A stretch of DNA of 64,000 nucleotides from Otis tarda (Eukaryota; Chordata; Aves; Otidiformes; Otididae), in assembly GCA_026413225.1 (NCBI GenBank), contig CM048554.1, positions 55,325,463 through 55,389,462 on the forward strand. Direction: 5' to 3'. Positions 51,069-62,266 of this stretch are shown here, piece after piece. The first letter of the stretch is position 1; every line of letters starts with the position of its first letter. The notes under the pieces were generated by a model. It did no database searches, had not been told where the DNA came from, and worked only from the letters and a program-made list of their open reading frames with translations. The position numbers and the translations under genes are program-made.

Positions 51069-51117
51069 TCACCAGGTGCTAGGGAAGGCCACTCAGACAC
51101 TGATATGCTCATATTCA
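51069..51117 (-). repeat. 49-bp segment identical (inverted) to part of the LTR at 53722
   Basis: Every base from 51069 to 51117 equals the reverse complement of 53965-54013. The match starts TCACCAGGTGCTAGGGAAGG and ends CTCATATTCA. The identity stops abruptly on both sides. Confidence 0.95.
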
Positions 51118-51176
51118 AATATTGGCCCCACCTCTTTTGCGAATCCAAGGTAGCCAGAAAGATTTGTAGCATGTTA

Positions 51177-51206
51177 AAAACAAACAAACAAACAAACAAA
51201 CAAACA
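51177..51206. repeat. (AAAC)n microsatellite
   Basis: About seven AAAC units in a row after GTTAAAA. It lies 60 bases beyond the 49-bp shared segment. Confidence 0.9.
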
Positions 51207-51242
51207 TAGAAAGGGAAGTAACATCAACCACCTCTGTTATTG

Positions 51243-51355
51243 GGGGAAATCACTAACTCTGTGTCTACTTCAGTTTCCAATTTGTGAAGTGAAGAGTGAA
51301 TAGTAATTCTTCACTCCTGGAAAGAGTTGCGTGACAAAAATCATGAAGGCTCTGA
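51243..51355 (+). mobile_element. Possible MIR-like SINE relic
   Basis: GGGGAAATCACTAACTCTGTGTCTACTTCAG is followed by TTTCCAATTTGTGAAGTG and TAGTAATTCTTCACTCCTGGAAAGAGTTG. The order parallels the MIR core ('caaatcacttaatctctgtgcctcagtttcc...tgtaaaatggg...acctcacagggttg'). More decayed than the copy at 28150. Confidence 0.45.
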
Positions 51356-53721
51356 AATGGCAACATACTTAAGACAGGGAACCAGATTAGTTTCTAGCCC
51401 TGATGTATAGTTACACCAATTTTTTACAGTTTGCAGATTCTGTTTTAGCACCAAGCTGTCAAATGGGACAGCGGACCAGCAGGATCGTGTGGGGAGAGGA
51501 CGGCTCCAGCTGCAGAGCAGGCTTGCTCATGACAGCCCCCTTCTCCTGCAGGAACCGTGGCTGTCGGGAGGACAATGCCTCTGCCTCATGAAGAGAAGTC
51601 CTCACTTTCATGGATGAGGAAGATGATGCATATTAGCCATCTGTAATAGTTTAACACTTTCAATTTTATGATGCAGTAGCACATTCAATATTTTCACCTA
51701 TTTATATAGTGTTTTTAGGGCTGTATTTGACAGGCTTTAATGTAAACATGGCATTGCTGGCACACAGACAGCTCTTTTTTTGGCATTGCTTTTACAGAGT
51801 CTTTACATAGAGTGAGTTGATGTGTGACTCGTGTAAAATCAGATTTTTTACTTCGAGCAGATGCGGCCCCTCAGTGTGGGCCTGAGAACAGTTGGGGTGG
51901 TGCTGGGATTTTAGTTATAAACCTCCAAGCCAACAGTTTCAAATCTGTGTTAAAGTTAGATGCTTGTCTCCATGATAGATGGGCTCATTTTGAGAAGGAG
52001 CAAGTCCTGACAACTGGAACTGGCTGGGAGAATGAATTTCTGTTTCACAGAGATGATTCTATTTTCAGTATACTTTCAGACTCCAGATGAAGATCTAAAT
52101 CTCTGAATTCAAATATCATTTAGAGATGAACAACATTTCATCTTGCCAACATCAAGACTCTTGGAGATCCCTAGTTGCTGCCAGTGTTTAGCCAGGCTGC
52201 TGGAAGAATGAGGAATCCCAGCTCTGTTGTCACCTGCCTGATTGAGTTGTGGGGTGGCAGGAGTGAAGGCTGGCTGGGAGCCTTTCTCAAGGGGCTCCCA
52301 AGTGGTTCCCAAGTGCTCTGGTGCTCAGGGAACAAGCCAGCCTGCGAGCCCGTGGACTGTCCTTGGGATTTGGCATAGCAGGGTTGTGCTAGGAGATCTC
52401 TGGTCTCCACAACGGCCCTGAAGGTAAAAGGACCAGAGAGAGGCTGTAGTAGAAACCCTGATTGTTTTTCAGCCCTACTAGGGTCAGACCTCACCAGAGG
52501 CTTTTCTGGAACTCTTCAGAGGAGAACCATTTCCAGAAAAATGTTCCAGTCTTCTCACTGAAGACTCCAGTAGTTTTCAACAAGCAGTCATGGTTCAGCG
52601 TGCCCACAGGTGAACTGATCTTCAGAAAGTGAGGTGTGCACACAGCACTGTGCCACCCACACCCCCTGAAGCAACAGCTCTGAGATGAGGGAGGAGTCCC
52701 CACTCATGTCACACAGGGTGGCTCTGAAGCATATGAAGCCACACGAGGTATTTAACGCTGGTGCTAAGTCAGAAGCTCCAGGTTGTTCTCCCTGACCTCC
52801 AGCTACTTTTGTGGAAAGGTGAGGACCTTCAGTAGGCCTTTCTAGCAGCTATGTGTAGATATCTCGGATCCTTAGCCCATCTCAAATGGCACTAGATGTT
52901 GCATTTAGGGATGTCAGCCCCCTGTGAGTACTCTGTCATTGTCAACATCACTGCCAGACAAAGCAAAGGGAGGGCCACCTCAGCTTTCTGCTGAGGCTTT
53001 GCCACTATCCATGATACCAGGGAGAGCAGCATCCCCCCAGTCTAACTCCTGGCCCTCCAGCACCTGGATTTTTGATTCACTGACCAGAGCTTGGTGCAGA
53101 AATGCAAAGCCTGACATACAGAAGGAGAGGGGAGAAACCACGTTCAGTGTGCAACGCGCACATCAACTACAGCACGTACTGCTGAGCAAAGGGGACCTTG
53201 CAGTCCCAGAACATGAATATAGGCCATGGCCCTTCATTAGCCTGCATTATTATTAGGGTGGTACCCAGAGGAATTTTGCTGCCAGTGGTGTATTTCTCCT
53301 CCTGCAACTTATCTTGTATCCCATAAAGAAAAGAGAGCCACAATGATGTTTTGGTTTCATTTCAGTACCTTGCTGTTGAGATCTTGAACAAGCGTTTGCA
53401 GAGGCACTCTGCAAACTCTGAATGACTCAAAAAGGTGACTGTAAACATGAGTTTGTGCAGACTCCATTTTATGGAGGGAAATAGCTTCTACTTCCTAGGT
53501 TTTCACCCAAAAACAACAACAACAAAAAAAAACCAAAGAAAAACAGCATCCAACTAACGTGTATATTGAAAATTTAACCCATTCTTCTAAATTCCAGCAA
53601 AGATCTGAAAACTGAGCTGATTTCTTTCTGCTTCTCACTTTGGTTACGTTGTAGTAAAAGTTCTTTTCTTATCACCAGTTACCAGCTTTTTCAAAAGGAA
53701 ATAGTTTTTGCTCATGATGAG
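51356..53721. other. Non-coding sequence with no recognised feature
   Basis: No supported gene. Open frames up to about 110 codons lack domains. A splice-acceptor-like CCCCCTTCTCCTGCAG occurs at about 51536-51551 with no recognisable coding sequence after it. Confidence 0.4.
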
Positions 53722-54813
53722 TGTCCTGATTTTGTGTAGCAGTGGGGGCTACAGTGGCAGCTTCTGCGAGAAGCTGCTAGAAGTTTCCCCTTTGTCTGGT
53801 GGCTGGGTCTAGGGCGGAGCCACCACTGGCCAGGGCCAAGACAATTGGTTACCGTGATAACGCCTCTGTGATAGCGTATTTAAGAAGGGGAAAATAATAA
53901 TAATAATAAAAAAAAGAAGTGAAGAAGCAGAAGCAGGGGCAGAGAGGGGGAGGTGTGAGCCTTGTGAATATGAGCATATCAGTGTCTGAGTGGCCTTCCC
54001 TAGCACCTGGTGAGGAGAGGAGATGTGAAGAGAACATGAGAGGCATCTGCCTGAGCTGATTGTAAAGAATTTTGTGTGAGAGGAATGGCTGCAGACGCCA
54101 AGGTCAGTGAAGAAGGAAGGGGAGGAGTAATGTTGCTCCTGGCCAAGATTCCCCTGCAGCCTGTGGTGACGACCATGGTGGAGCAGGTTGTCCCCCTGCA
54201 GCCCATAGAGGCCCACAGAGGAGCAGAGATTCACCTGCAGCCCGTGGAGGACACAGGGGCAGGCAGATGCCTGAAGGAGGCTATGGCCTGTGGAGGGCCT
54301 GCACTGGGGCAGCCGTTCCTGAGAGACTGCACCCCATGGAAAAGGACCCCACGCTGGAGCAGTTCATGAAGGACTCTAGCCCGTGGGAGAGACCCACGCT
54401 ACAGCAGGGGAGGAATGTAAGGAGCTCTTCCCCTGAGGAGAAAGGAGCAGCACAAAGCCACAAGTGATGAACTGACCATAACTCTCAATTCCTTATTCCC
54501 CCCTGTGCCACTCGGGGCAGAGGGGAAGGAGGTAGAGATAATTAAAATGAAGTTAAGCCTAGGAAGAGGGGAGGGGTGAGGGGAAGTTGGTTTTTTTCTC
54601 TTTCATTATCCTGCTTTGGTTTTATTAATAAATGAATAGTTTTCCCCAAGTCAAGTCTGTTTTGCCTGTTACAGTAACTTGAATGATCTCTCCCTGTCCT
54701 TATCTCAAATCTTGAGCCTTTTTGTTATATTTCTCTCCCCCATTCCCTTGGAGGGTGGGGGGAGTGAGTGAAAAACTGCATAGCTTGGTCCTGAGCAGGG
54801 CTAAACTACAACA
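53722..54813 (+). mobile_element. Solo LTR of an avian ERVL-type endogenous retrovirus
   Basis: The element starts TGTCCTGATTTTG and ends CTACAACA, the TG...CA ends of an LTR. The flanking five bases are ATGAG and ATGGG, a five-base target duplication with one mismatch, as expected for ERVL. Promoter signs are ATTGG (reversed CCAAT) at 53844-53848 and TATTTAA at 53877-53883. The poly(A) signal AATAAA is at 54627-54632, in the typical avian LTR context CTTTGGTTTTATTAATAAA...TTTCCCCAAGT. There is no gag, pol or env sequence on either side, so the internal region was probably lost by recombination between two LTRs. A small (TAA)n run lies at about 53893-53910. The LTR also contains the 49-bp segment shared with 51069-51117. 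Confidence 0.8.
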
Positions 54814-57800
54814 ATGGGCACTCTTTTTAAACAGAATATAGGAGTGTTTAACTTAAAGCATGCAGTATGCTGAACCAATTCAACATCCTTTGGGTCATTA
54901 TTGATTAATATTTCAGCATGTTTAATAAGGCACAAACAAAATTTATTTTTCTGTCCTGAATCAAATAGATGAGCCAGAGGCTTCAGTCAGTGAAAGGGTG
55001 GCTTTGACTGTGATGATCTTTAAAGTCTCATTTAGTGTTCAATTCAACAGCTGTTAGCTGGGATCTTACTAAAGGCTGTTACACACTAACAGCTGTTTCA
55101 GGGTTTCTGATATTTATAGTATTTGTATTGTCAAGCAGCTCAGAGGTGTCCAGGATGATACTTTCCTGGGTGCTGATGAATGAGCACAGAGGCAGCCCTC
55201 TCACAGAAATTCTTGGTCCAAGCAAACACTGTACCTCAATGGACTTAATGGGAAATCACTGTGCCCAAAGCATTTCTGAAGCATCAAGATGCTTCTCCTT
55301 TAAGCAGCCTTATGGAATTTCCTGCTTTCATTTTGCTAGTAATCCATCTGCTATTGGGCAAATCACTGGCAGACTTCACATGTACATTAAACCATAAAGA
55401 AGAAGGAAACAGATGACCAGCTGCAGGTTAGCAGGCTCTGAACTCATTATATGTGGCAGTAGAAGCAATTTGTCACTGACAGAGTTATTACAAGTGCCCT
55501 ATTCAGGGGATCCACTATTCCAATACAATTCTTTGAACAATGCATTAGAGATAATAAAGTCCAGAAGGATCTTACTTGAACAAATACAATTTGCAGATAT
55601 TTCCGAAGTGCTTATTGTTGAATGGACTGTACACTTACCCCAAATTAAAATCCCATTGCAGAAAATCCCCCTGGAAACTGTGGAGAACATAGTGGTTATC
55701 TTTGTCTCTGGATGAATTATATTGACTATAAGACAAAAAAAAAATGCAAGGCCTAGGAACTGGTACTCTTGATGACTGAATTAAGTTTGAAGTCTCTGTC
55801 AGCCTCTGAGGCCTCAGAAGGTACTGCAAATAATTTCTTAATAAATAATTTTGTAAGGATATGGCTGAAGATTGTTTTCAGTGACCTCTAGCAGTTAATT
55901 ATTGGATTACCACTTGGAGACTGTAAAGTTTAACAGAGTTGCTTGCAACCTGGATTCTTCTTTTGTAATGGTTCAATAAAAATAATTAAAAAAAAATTTT
56001 CGTCCCTTTTTGGACCATGAGTTTTGCCAAAAAACGGAATGAAACTGGTATGTTCTGCAAAGTGGCTCAGTGTCATAGCACTGGCATTCCCCATACGCAA
56101 GAACACAGATGTTATGTTTCTGACAAGCTCCTCTTTGCAATAGCTATACAGCACTAGAACTACTAAGAAGGCTGAGAAAAATTTGACATCGTTGTGTTAT
56201 GGAAAGCACAGCTATAGTTTTTTATTTATTTGCTCATCTGCGTGGTGATAGGACCATGGAGTCTCAGCTTTGGTGTAGTGTCAACTGCTGCATGTCCACA
56301 GAACAAAGACCTTAATATTTACAGAAAACAAATAAAATCTTACTTTGGAACGGCAAAGCATTTAGCCTCATTGATATTGTGTAGCACTGAATTCCCCAGG
56401 TTAATCATAGGTTGCGTAAAAAAGCATTGCTTTTCATCAGTTTTAGAAACTAAATGTATTCACACATTCCCGAATGCTTTCTCAGCAGTTGTCAGCCTTG
56501 ACATTTACATAAAGGTATGGTAAAACAGAGCACCAATACCCGTAATCATCACGAGGAAGGAAAACATCCAACAATGTAAGACTGTCTCACAGTCTCAGCC
56601 ATTCACTGGAAAAACAGCATCTGGTTCAATGTGTCTGTAGGCACAGACTGTCTGCAAGGGCTTTTTGTTCTTTAAACAGAGCTCAGCTGACAGGTTACTT
56701 TCCGGAAGAGGCATGGTAATGTGTCTGTTTATGTACTGTCTTTGAGAGATGTAGTCTCAAATTAGGACAGGAGTCAGAACTGAAACAAATGGGCTCACAG
56801 AAATGGGAGACACCAGGATTTTTGGCATGCAGGCTCTGTGCAATTAGGTCTCAAAAGCATTTTCAAAAAATGGAATAAAATGAGCCTTGTTGTTTTCACA
56901 GCTGATTAAACCAAGCTGACATCTCATCCTCCAGACACGAGCGTACTACTTGATCTAACCTACATTTTAAGAGATGTTTGACATTCAGTGAGAGTTAGCA
57001 ACATCTTTATCCTTCTTTCGGAGGTATTCCAGTGTTTACTGAATGCCTGTCTTTAGAAATGGGCAAACCCTCACCAGGAGTTGACAGAGCATTTGATTCG
57101 TGGTGGTAGGGATTCTGCCCTGACGAGCCTGCAGCACCCGACAGTCCCCAGACAGTTTTCCTGAAAACAGAGAGTTCAATAAGCCAAATAGCTTATTTGG
57201 GCCCTGGATCCCATATCCATGACAGAACACAGGCAGAAGAGTGACACTAGTGGCATCTCATTGCTCTTTGTCTTCCCCAGCACTCTGAGAAAGTCACTCT
57301 TCATTTCTGCTGCCTCACTTGGGTCCTGCTCCAGACTCATCTCCTGGCCCAGCTCACTCTTTGTCCTAAGCCCAGTCCAACTTCAGACCTCAGCACCCAT
57401 CCCCCTTGCTCAGGCTTGTTTAGACCTCAATGCCTGCCTCCTGCAGCATTCCTCATGCTTAGACTTAGAAGGCAAATTGCTTTGGGAAAGCCTCAATATT
57501 CCCACATCTGAAGGTAAGGGAGGTTGTACCTCAGAGTCGGAGGCTACAGCTAGTATTATGCCATAAGACTCTGCCTTTCAGGTGACATCCAGACAGTCTT
57601 CAACACACCTTTGTAGTAGGCCAATGCCATGCAATCATGAATATTTAGGTTATGTATGGCAGAAGAGATGAGAGGGTCTCTGAAAATAACCATTTGTCTT
57701 TCACCTGGGGTAGAGATAGAGACCTGCTACATATTGTATAACATCTGTTCCTTAAAGCAAGATGGATTAAAGGAACAAATATTCATCATAACTGAAGAAA

Positions 57801-60800
57801 TGCAGTTAAAATTTTCTGCTAATTGCTGTGAGGGGCCAGAGTTCACAACTTTGCTAACCCCATGACACTTCATGCTTTGCCATCTTCATCTCTCTCAGCT
57901 ACTCTTTCCCAGATGTGGAGGATGTAACACAAAGGGTTAGCACGAGGTGACCACAGTGTTACAGTGCCAGGGATTTTGCTTAAGTATCCCATAGGAAACA
58001 GAAGAAAACTGCAGATTTACTTAAGTAGTCTCTAGAAATTGTCCTGTCAAACTGGAGACACAGAAGATTCTGTGTCAAGATCCATCTTCAGTCTTACACA
58101 TTCCTTCTTTCACCACTGTGGAGATGCTATGACATTTGCAGCAGGTTCCACCATAAGTGTATTGTAAGGAAGATCATCATCTGGCATTGCTCTCATGATG
58201 CTCGTGTTGCATTGACCTATGGTCTTGGTGGCCACCACACTGTGTTGTTGCTTCTAAAAGGCTTGCCCCATATCAACATCCATATATCCTGGAAGTTCTG
58301 TCTTTACCCTGAGCTTAAAAGTGGACAAAGGAGCAGGTGGAGGCATGCTGGGCCCCCTTGATTCTTGCATTTTCTCTGCCTGCTCTTTGTGGCTTGCTGT
58401 GGTAGAGCTCAGACTCGTTGCAGTTGGGAAGTGAAGCACTAGGTGAAACTCGGACACAACGGACTAAGCCCTTCACAGGTTGGATAAACAAAAACCTACA
58501 GGAAAACAGTATGTTGTCCAGGCTCCCCTGCCTCTTGTGAGTACTCCAGGTCTTGGTACAACGTGCAGGTGAGTGTCTGAATGTATCAGTATGAACAGGA
58601 CATATGTCTGGATTACAGCAGTGCTCAAACAGCAGTGTGGACATAATCTGAACATCCTCCATTTGTCTCTAGATGACTCCCTCTTACCTATATTACCTAT
58701 GACTCTTGCATCTTTCACTTCCAAACTTCTGCAGGTAAATAACTATCTGGAGATTGATTTGCTCTGCATACAGCACATTAGCTGGTCCCATTACATGTAA
58801 TTCAAATGCTTTCTGAACTGGTAAAGCTCTGCTGATTTTAATTTCCAGCCTCTAGCCATGTAGTCAGAGATTGTTTCACTTGCTGTTTGAATTCTGCAAG
58901 CAGAAGTGAAATATTCTGCAATTCAGGACAGGTCAGACTTTAGATTTTTCCACCATCTCAAAGCCTTGCTTACTCAGCTGGACAAATTAGAGCTGGTAAG
59001 CATGTAGCAGGATATAAAAGAAACCCTTCATGCTCCATAAAACCAGCCTTCAGTGTTAGCTGTACTATTCCAGTTTCTTGACATAGGTAAGCTGTCCACC
59101 ATTTTCTTAGCAACTGGGCAGTTTCTTTTCTGCCCAACACCTGCAGTCTTTGAGCTCTTTTTCACCACATCCCTGAGTTGAGATCCACCCTTGCCACCAG
59201 CTGAGTCTACCACTCTTTTCACAACCACAGCATTAAGAGCATGAAGAAACCAGAGAGGCACAGCAGGGCTCTGCACAAGGGTGATAACTCATCACACAGC
59301 GTGCCTGCAAGCTGCACCGCGCTTTGTGCTCAGGCACCTGATACCTGGCAATGGTTTTACCTCTTTGTGTGTCCTGTCTAGACCATCCTGTGCCCCTCCT
59401 GTGCAAAGCATCTAGAGGAACTGGCATCAGTTGTGCCCTGCAAACAGATGCCAAGAAAGATCACTGAAGAAAGGCTGGAAGGGAGCAAGAAACATCTCAC
59501 TGAAGTTTTTGACAGATGTAGGATGCTAGAGATGGTCCCAATCTTCCTCAAAGACTTGCGTTCTTCCGTTTCCCAAGCAGCATCTTCCTTGAAGTTTTTC
59601 ATGTGTGTGCCCAGGCAAAAATGTGGTGGGAAGGAACTGAGCTCAGCTCAAACTAGCTACCAGACCACTGTGGCCTGTGGCACGGCTGCTCCTCCCTTAA
59701 GTAAGGAAATGGAGGAAATGCATCGTTCCCATCCGCCAGTGAAATGACAAACATGAAAGCCTCATTCCCAGACAAATAAGTGATTTATCCTGCGTCCTAG
59801 GGACCAAAAGCTGCTGTTACTTTTGCCTATTTCCAGAAGGTATCTTCATCCATCCTTGACTCCACAGTGCTCCTCAGTACTCCCTGTGTCTTTATACAGA
59901 GTGGCGCGAGGAAGAAACGGCACAGAAAGGGTGATAAGCCTAACCTATATTCTCAGTAGTATGCAGTACACAAAGCCTTTCTGTTTCAGTTTATTCCAGA
60001 AATAGGATCTATTGAAACCCTCTATCCCTGCAGTACAGTGTGGCCATTACTAGTAACAGGCCGCAGGTTTTGTCCTGAGTTTGCAAAGACTCAGGACTGA
60101 GGCTTGCTTTGCCTGGACTTTCATTGACCTGCCTGCTTTATTTTAATTTGATTTAGCTGGAAGAGCAGGTTTTTTTTCCTTCTGACCAGGTGGCTATGGC
60201 TGGTTTGTTTTACTTTGATTAGCACTGCATGGTACAACCATAAGTTTATACATATAGCGGTAACAAGTAGCTATTCTGTGCACCATGAGATGTTCATGAC
60301 TCCAACTTAATACCCTAGAGTTAATAGAGTTAAATCATAGGCCTGATATGGCAGCAGAGGCCTTGAGAAGTGGAAGCACAGGATGCTGCATAGTGGAGTA
60401 GAGGCATGGGATGACAAGAGATGGGGCACAGGTTTGACTCTGGAGACCTCACAGCTACAAATAACTTGCCTATGGTCAGTTAAAGAAATGCAGATACAGA
60501 GCTGGACAAGAATGGTTTTAGGGGCAGCAAAAAAAGACAAAGAAATAGTATCTTACATGCATATAATCAACATATATGGTAAATTTGGATGTTTCAATCC
60601 AATGAGGAAAAAACAAGGTGTAAAAACATGTTAACAATATAAAATTGACCTTCAGAAGATTCTAGAGTGTGAAAGAAGAAACCATCACCATCAATGTCAC
60701 ATTTCTCCCACTGAAGGACTTCAGATGCTGACAGTTCCCTGTAACACCCCCACCACCCCCAGAATGAAACCACTACCCTTAGGACCCAGAGGAACAAGGG

Positions 60801-61919
60801 CAGGGGTAGCATAACACCAGGAATAGGGGTAGAAGCTAAGAAGTGTGTGTGTAACAATTTTTATTTTTTAAAAAATTATTATTATTATTGAAACTTTTTC
60901 TGCATAGAAGTATTGTGGTGCCGCACTGGTACGTACCCAGTTTTGTGAATGGCTTTGGTTTTCTCTTTGAATGATTCCAGACAGAGATGTTCAGATTTGA
61001 TACTTGAATACTCTCTATTTAGTTTGAATACACTGAATATAAGGTTGTCTCCTTGCTAAATGAAAAAAAAAAAAGGGTTCTTGATTTGCTGTATTTTCCC
61101 TGTTTTGATATCAAGATGGTAAGATACTATCTTATTATAATCTGTAGATTTATAAGATGCACTGGAAGCCCTCCTTCCTTAAACACAAGTTGCCATAAAA
61201 AGGTGCTTAGTTAATTTATTTTCTGTTAATTTAATTTTGGTCAAGTCCTTCTGCCTCATCCAACAGGCATCTACCTCCTCAAACCTGTAGGCCTTGGTCC
61301 TCTGTGTCTTACCAGAACGTTGCACAAGTCTGATTGCTTAAACGCACTTCCCCCCCATTAAAACTCGCTCTGACCCCAGTCCTGGAGCATGACATCTGAG
61401 AAATGCTTAGATCAAAGCCCTCCAGTGAGGTCTGGCCATTAACCTTTTGTTTATGTATTTGCTGTGCAATGGAGAGGCACTTCAGATATTTCCTTGCTAA
61501 ACAAAGACAAGGCGTTTAAACAGAGCAATATGCTTTATGACTCTGGGCATGGTTACTCCACATCCTCTTCGATTCTTTTTTCCTGCAGAGATTAATGTTG
61601 AGATCTTAAACATCCTTAATGCCTTATAGACAATCCATTAACATCACTGTCCCCTAAGTGGCTAGCCATACCATTATTTATTAAAAAGGGATCCCTTCCT
61701 AATGCTACGGCTCGATTTCCTGAGCATAGAAACAGGTATATTATCATCTGTGGAGCATTTTACAATGCTACATATTTTTTACTATATAATGAGCAGCATG
61801 TGTGTGTGACATACAAAAAAATAGATGAATTTTGCTATTGCACTTACTGCAGTGTATGAGCTGATCTGGTTAGACACGAAATGCAGACAGAAATCCGCCT
61901 CACCTCTCAAGCTAATTTT
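54814..61919. other. Non-coding sequence between the LTR and the ANKRD9-like gene
   Basis: About 7 kb without a supported gene. Open frames of up to about 120 codons (for example around 55035-55397, 57219-57566 and 58315-58662) have no recognisable domain and overlap frames on the other strand. Simple repeats: T-rich run at about 60170, (ATT)n at about 60877-60890, A-run at about 61061-61073. Mammalian synteny would place ALK further to the right; I see no ALK exon. Confidence 0.45.
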
Positions 61920-61959
61920 AGTCTCTCCCTCTCTTCTCTCTAGCTGTGTGTGTATAAAA
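61920..61959 (+). promoter_or_regulatory. TATA box and/or splice acceptor upstream of the ANKRD9-like ORF
   Basis: TATAAAA at 61953-61959 could direct initiation near 61985, giving a 5'UTR of about 280 bases. Just before it, the run TCTCTCCCTCTCTTCTCTCTAG (ending at 61943) is an excellent 3' splice site, so the ORF may instead lie in a second exon starting at 61944. The sequence alone cannot decide. Confidence 0.4.
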
Positions 61960-62010
61960 TCACTCGCAGTCTGACAGCGTTCCAGTAACCTGTGCCACGC
62001 GCAGAGCGGG

Positions 62011-62049
62011 ATGTACTCACTAACCATCTGCTTGCATGGCATGGGTTAA
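62011..62049 (+). CDS. Upstream ORF, 12 codons, before the ANKRD9-like gene
   Basis: ATG at 62011 is in the context GCGGGATGT (G at -3) and runs to TAA at 62047-62049. It lies in the predicted 5'UTR under either promoter model. More short ones follow: ATGAATGGGTGGAGATGA at about 62108, ATGCATTTCAGCTAG at about 62133, ATGACAGCCTGA at about 62163. They may lower translation of the main ORF. No homologue known. Confidence 0.3.
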   Translation: MYSLTICLHGMG

Positions 62050-62266
62050 CTGAGCCTGTGGGATTGTGCTTACCTAAACAAAACCACTGCAGTGAGGGGA
62101 AAAACAATGAATGGGTGGAGATGATCAGCCCATGCATTTCAGCTAGTGCAGTCCAGGCAGCAATGACAGCCTGAAGGTTGCAGCAGCATCGGGATCTGCA
62201 TTCCAAGTGCACAGATCTTACAGTCTGGAGCAATTTTACGTGGAGCTGCTCTTTATTTGCTGAACC

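Noticed and set aside
54076-54369. 97-codon open frame in the LTR
   Set aside because: It lies wholly in the repetitive non-coding part of the LTR and shows no retroviral protein motif.
55035-58662. Open frames of 100-120 codons at 55035-55397, 57219-57566 and 58315-58662
   Set aside because: No known domain, no splice or start context of note, and overlapping frames on the opposite strand; compatible with chance.
26600-61900. ALK first exon, expected on this side of YPEL5 by synteny
   Set aside because: No GC-rich exon with a signal peptide or ALK-like sequence was seen; it probably lies beyond the right edge.
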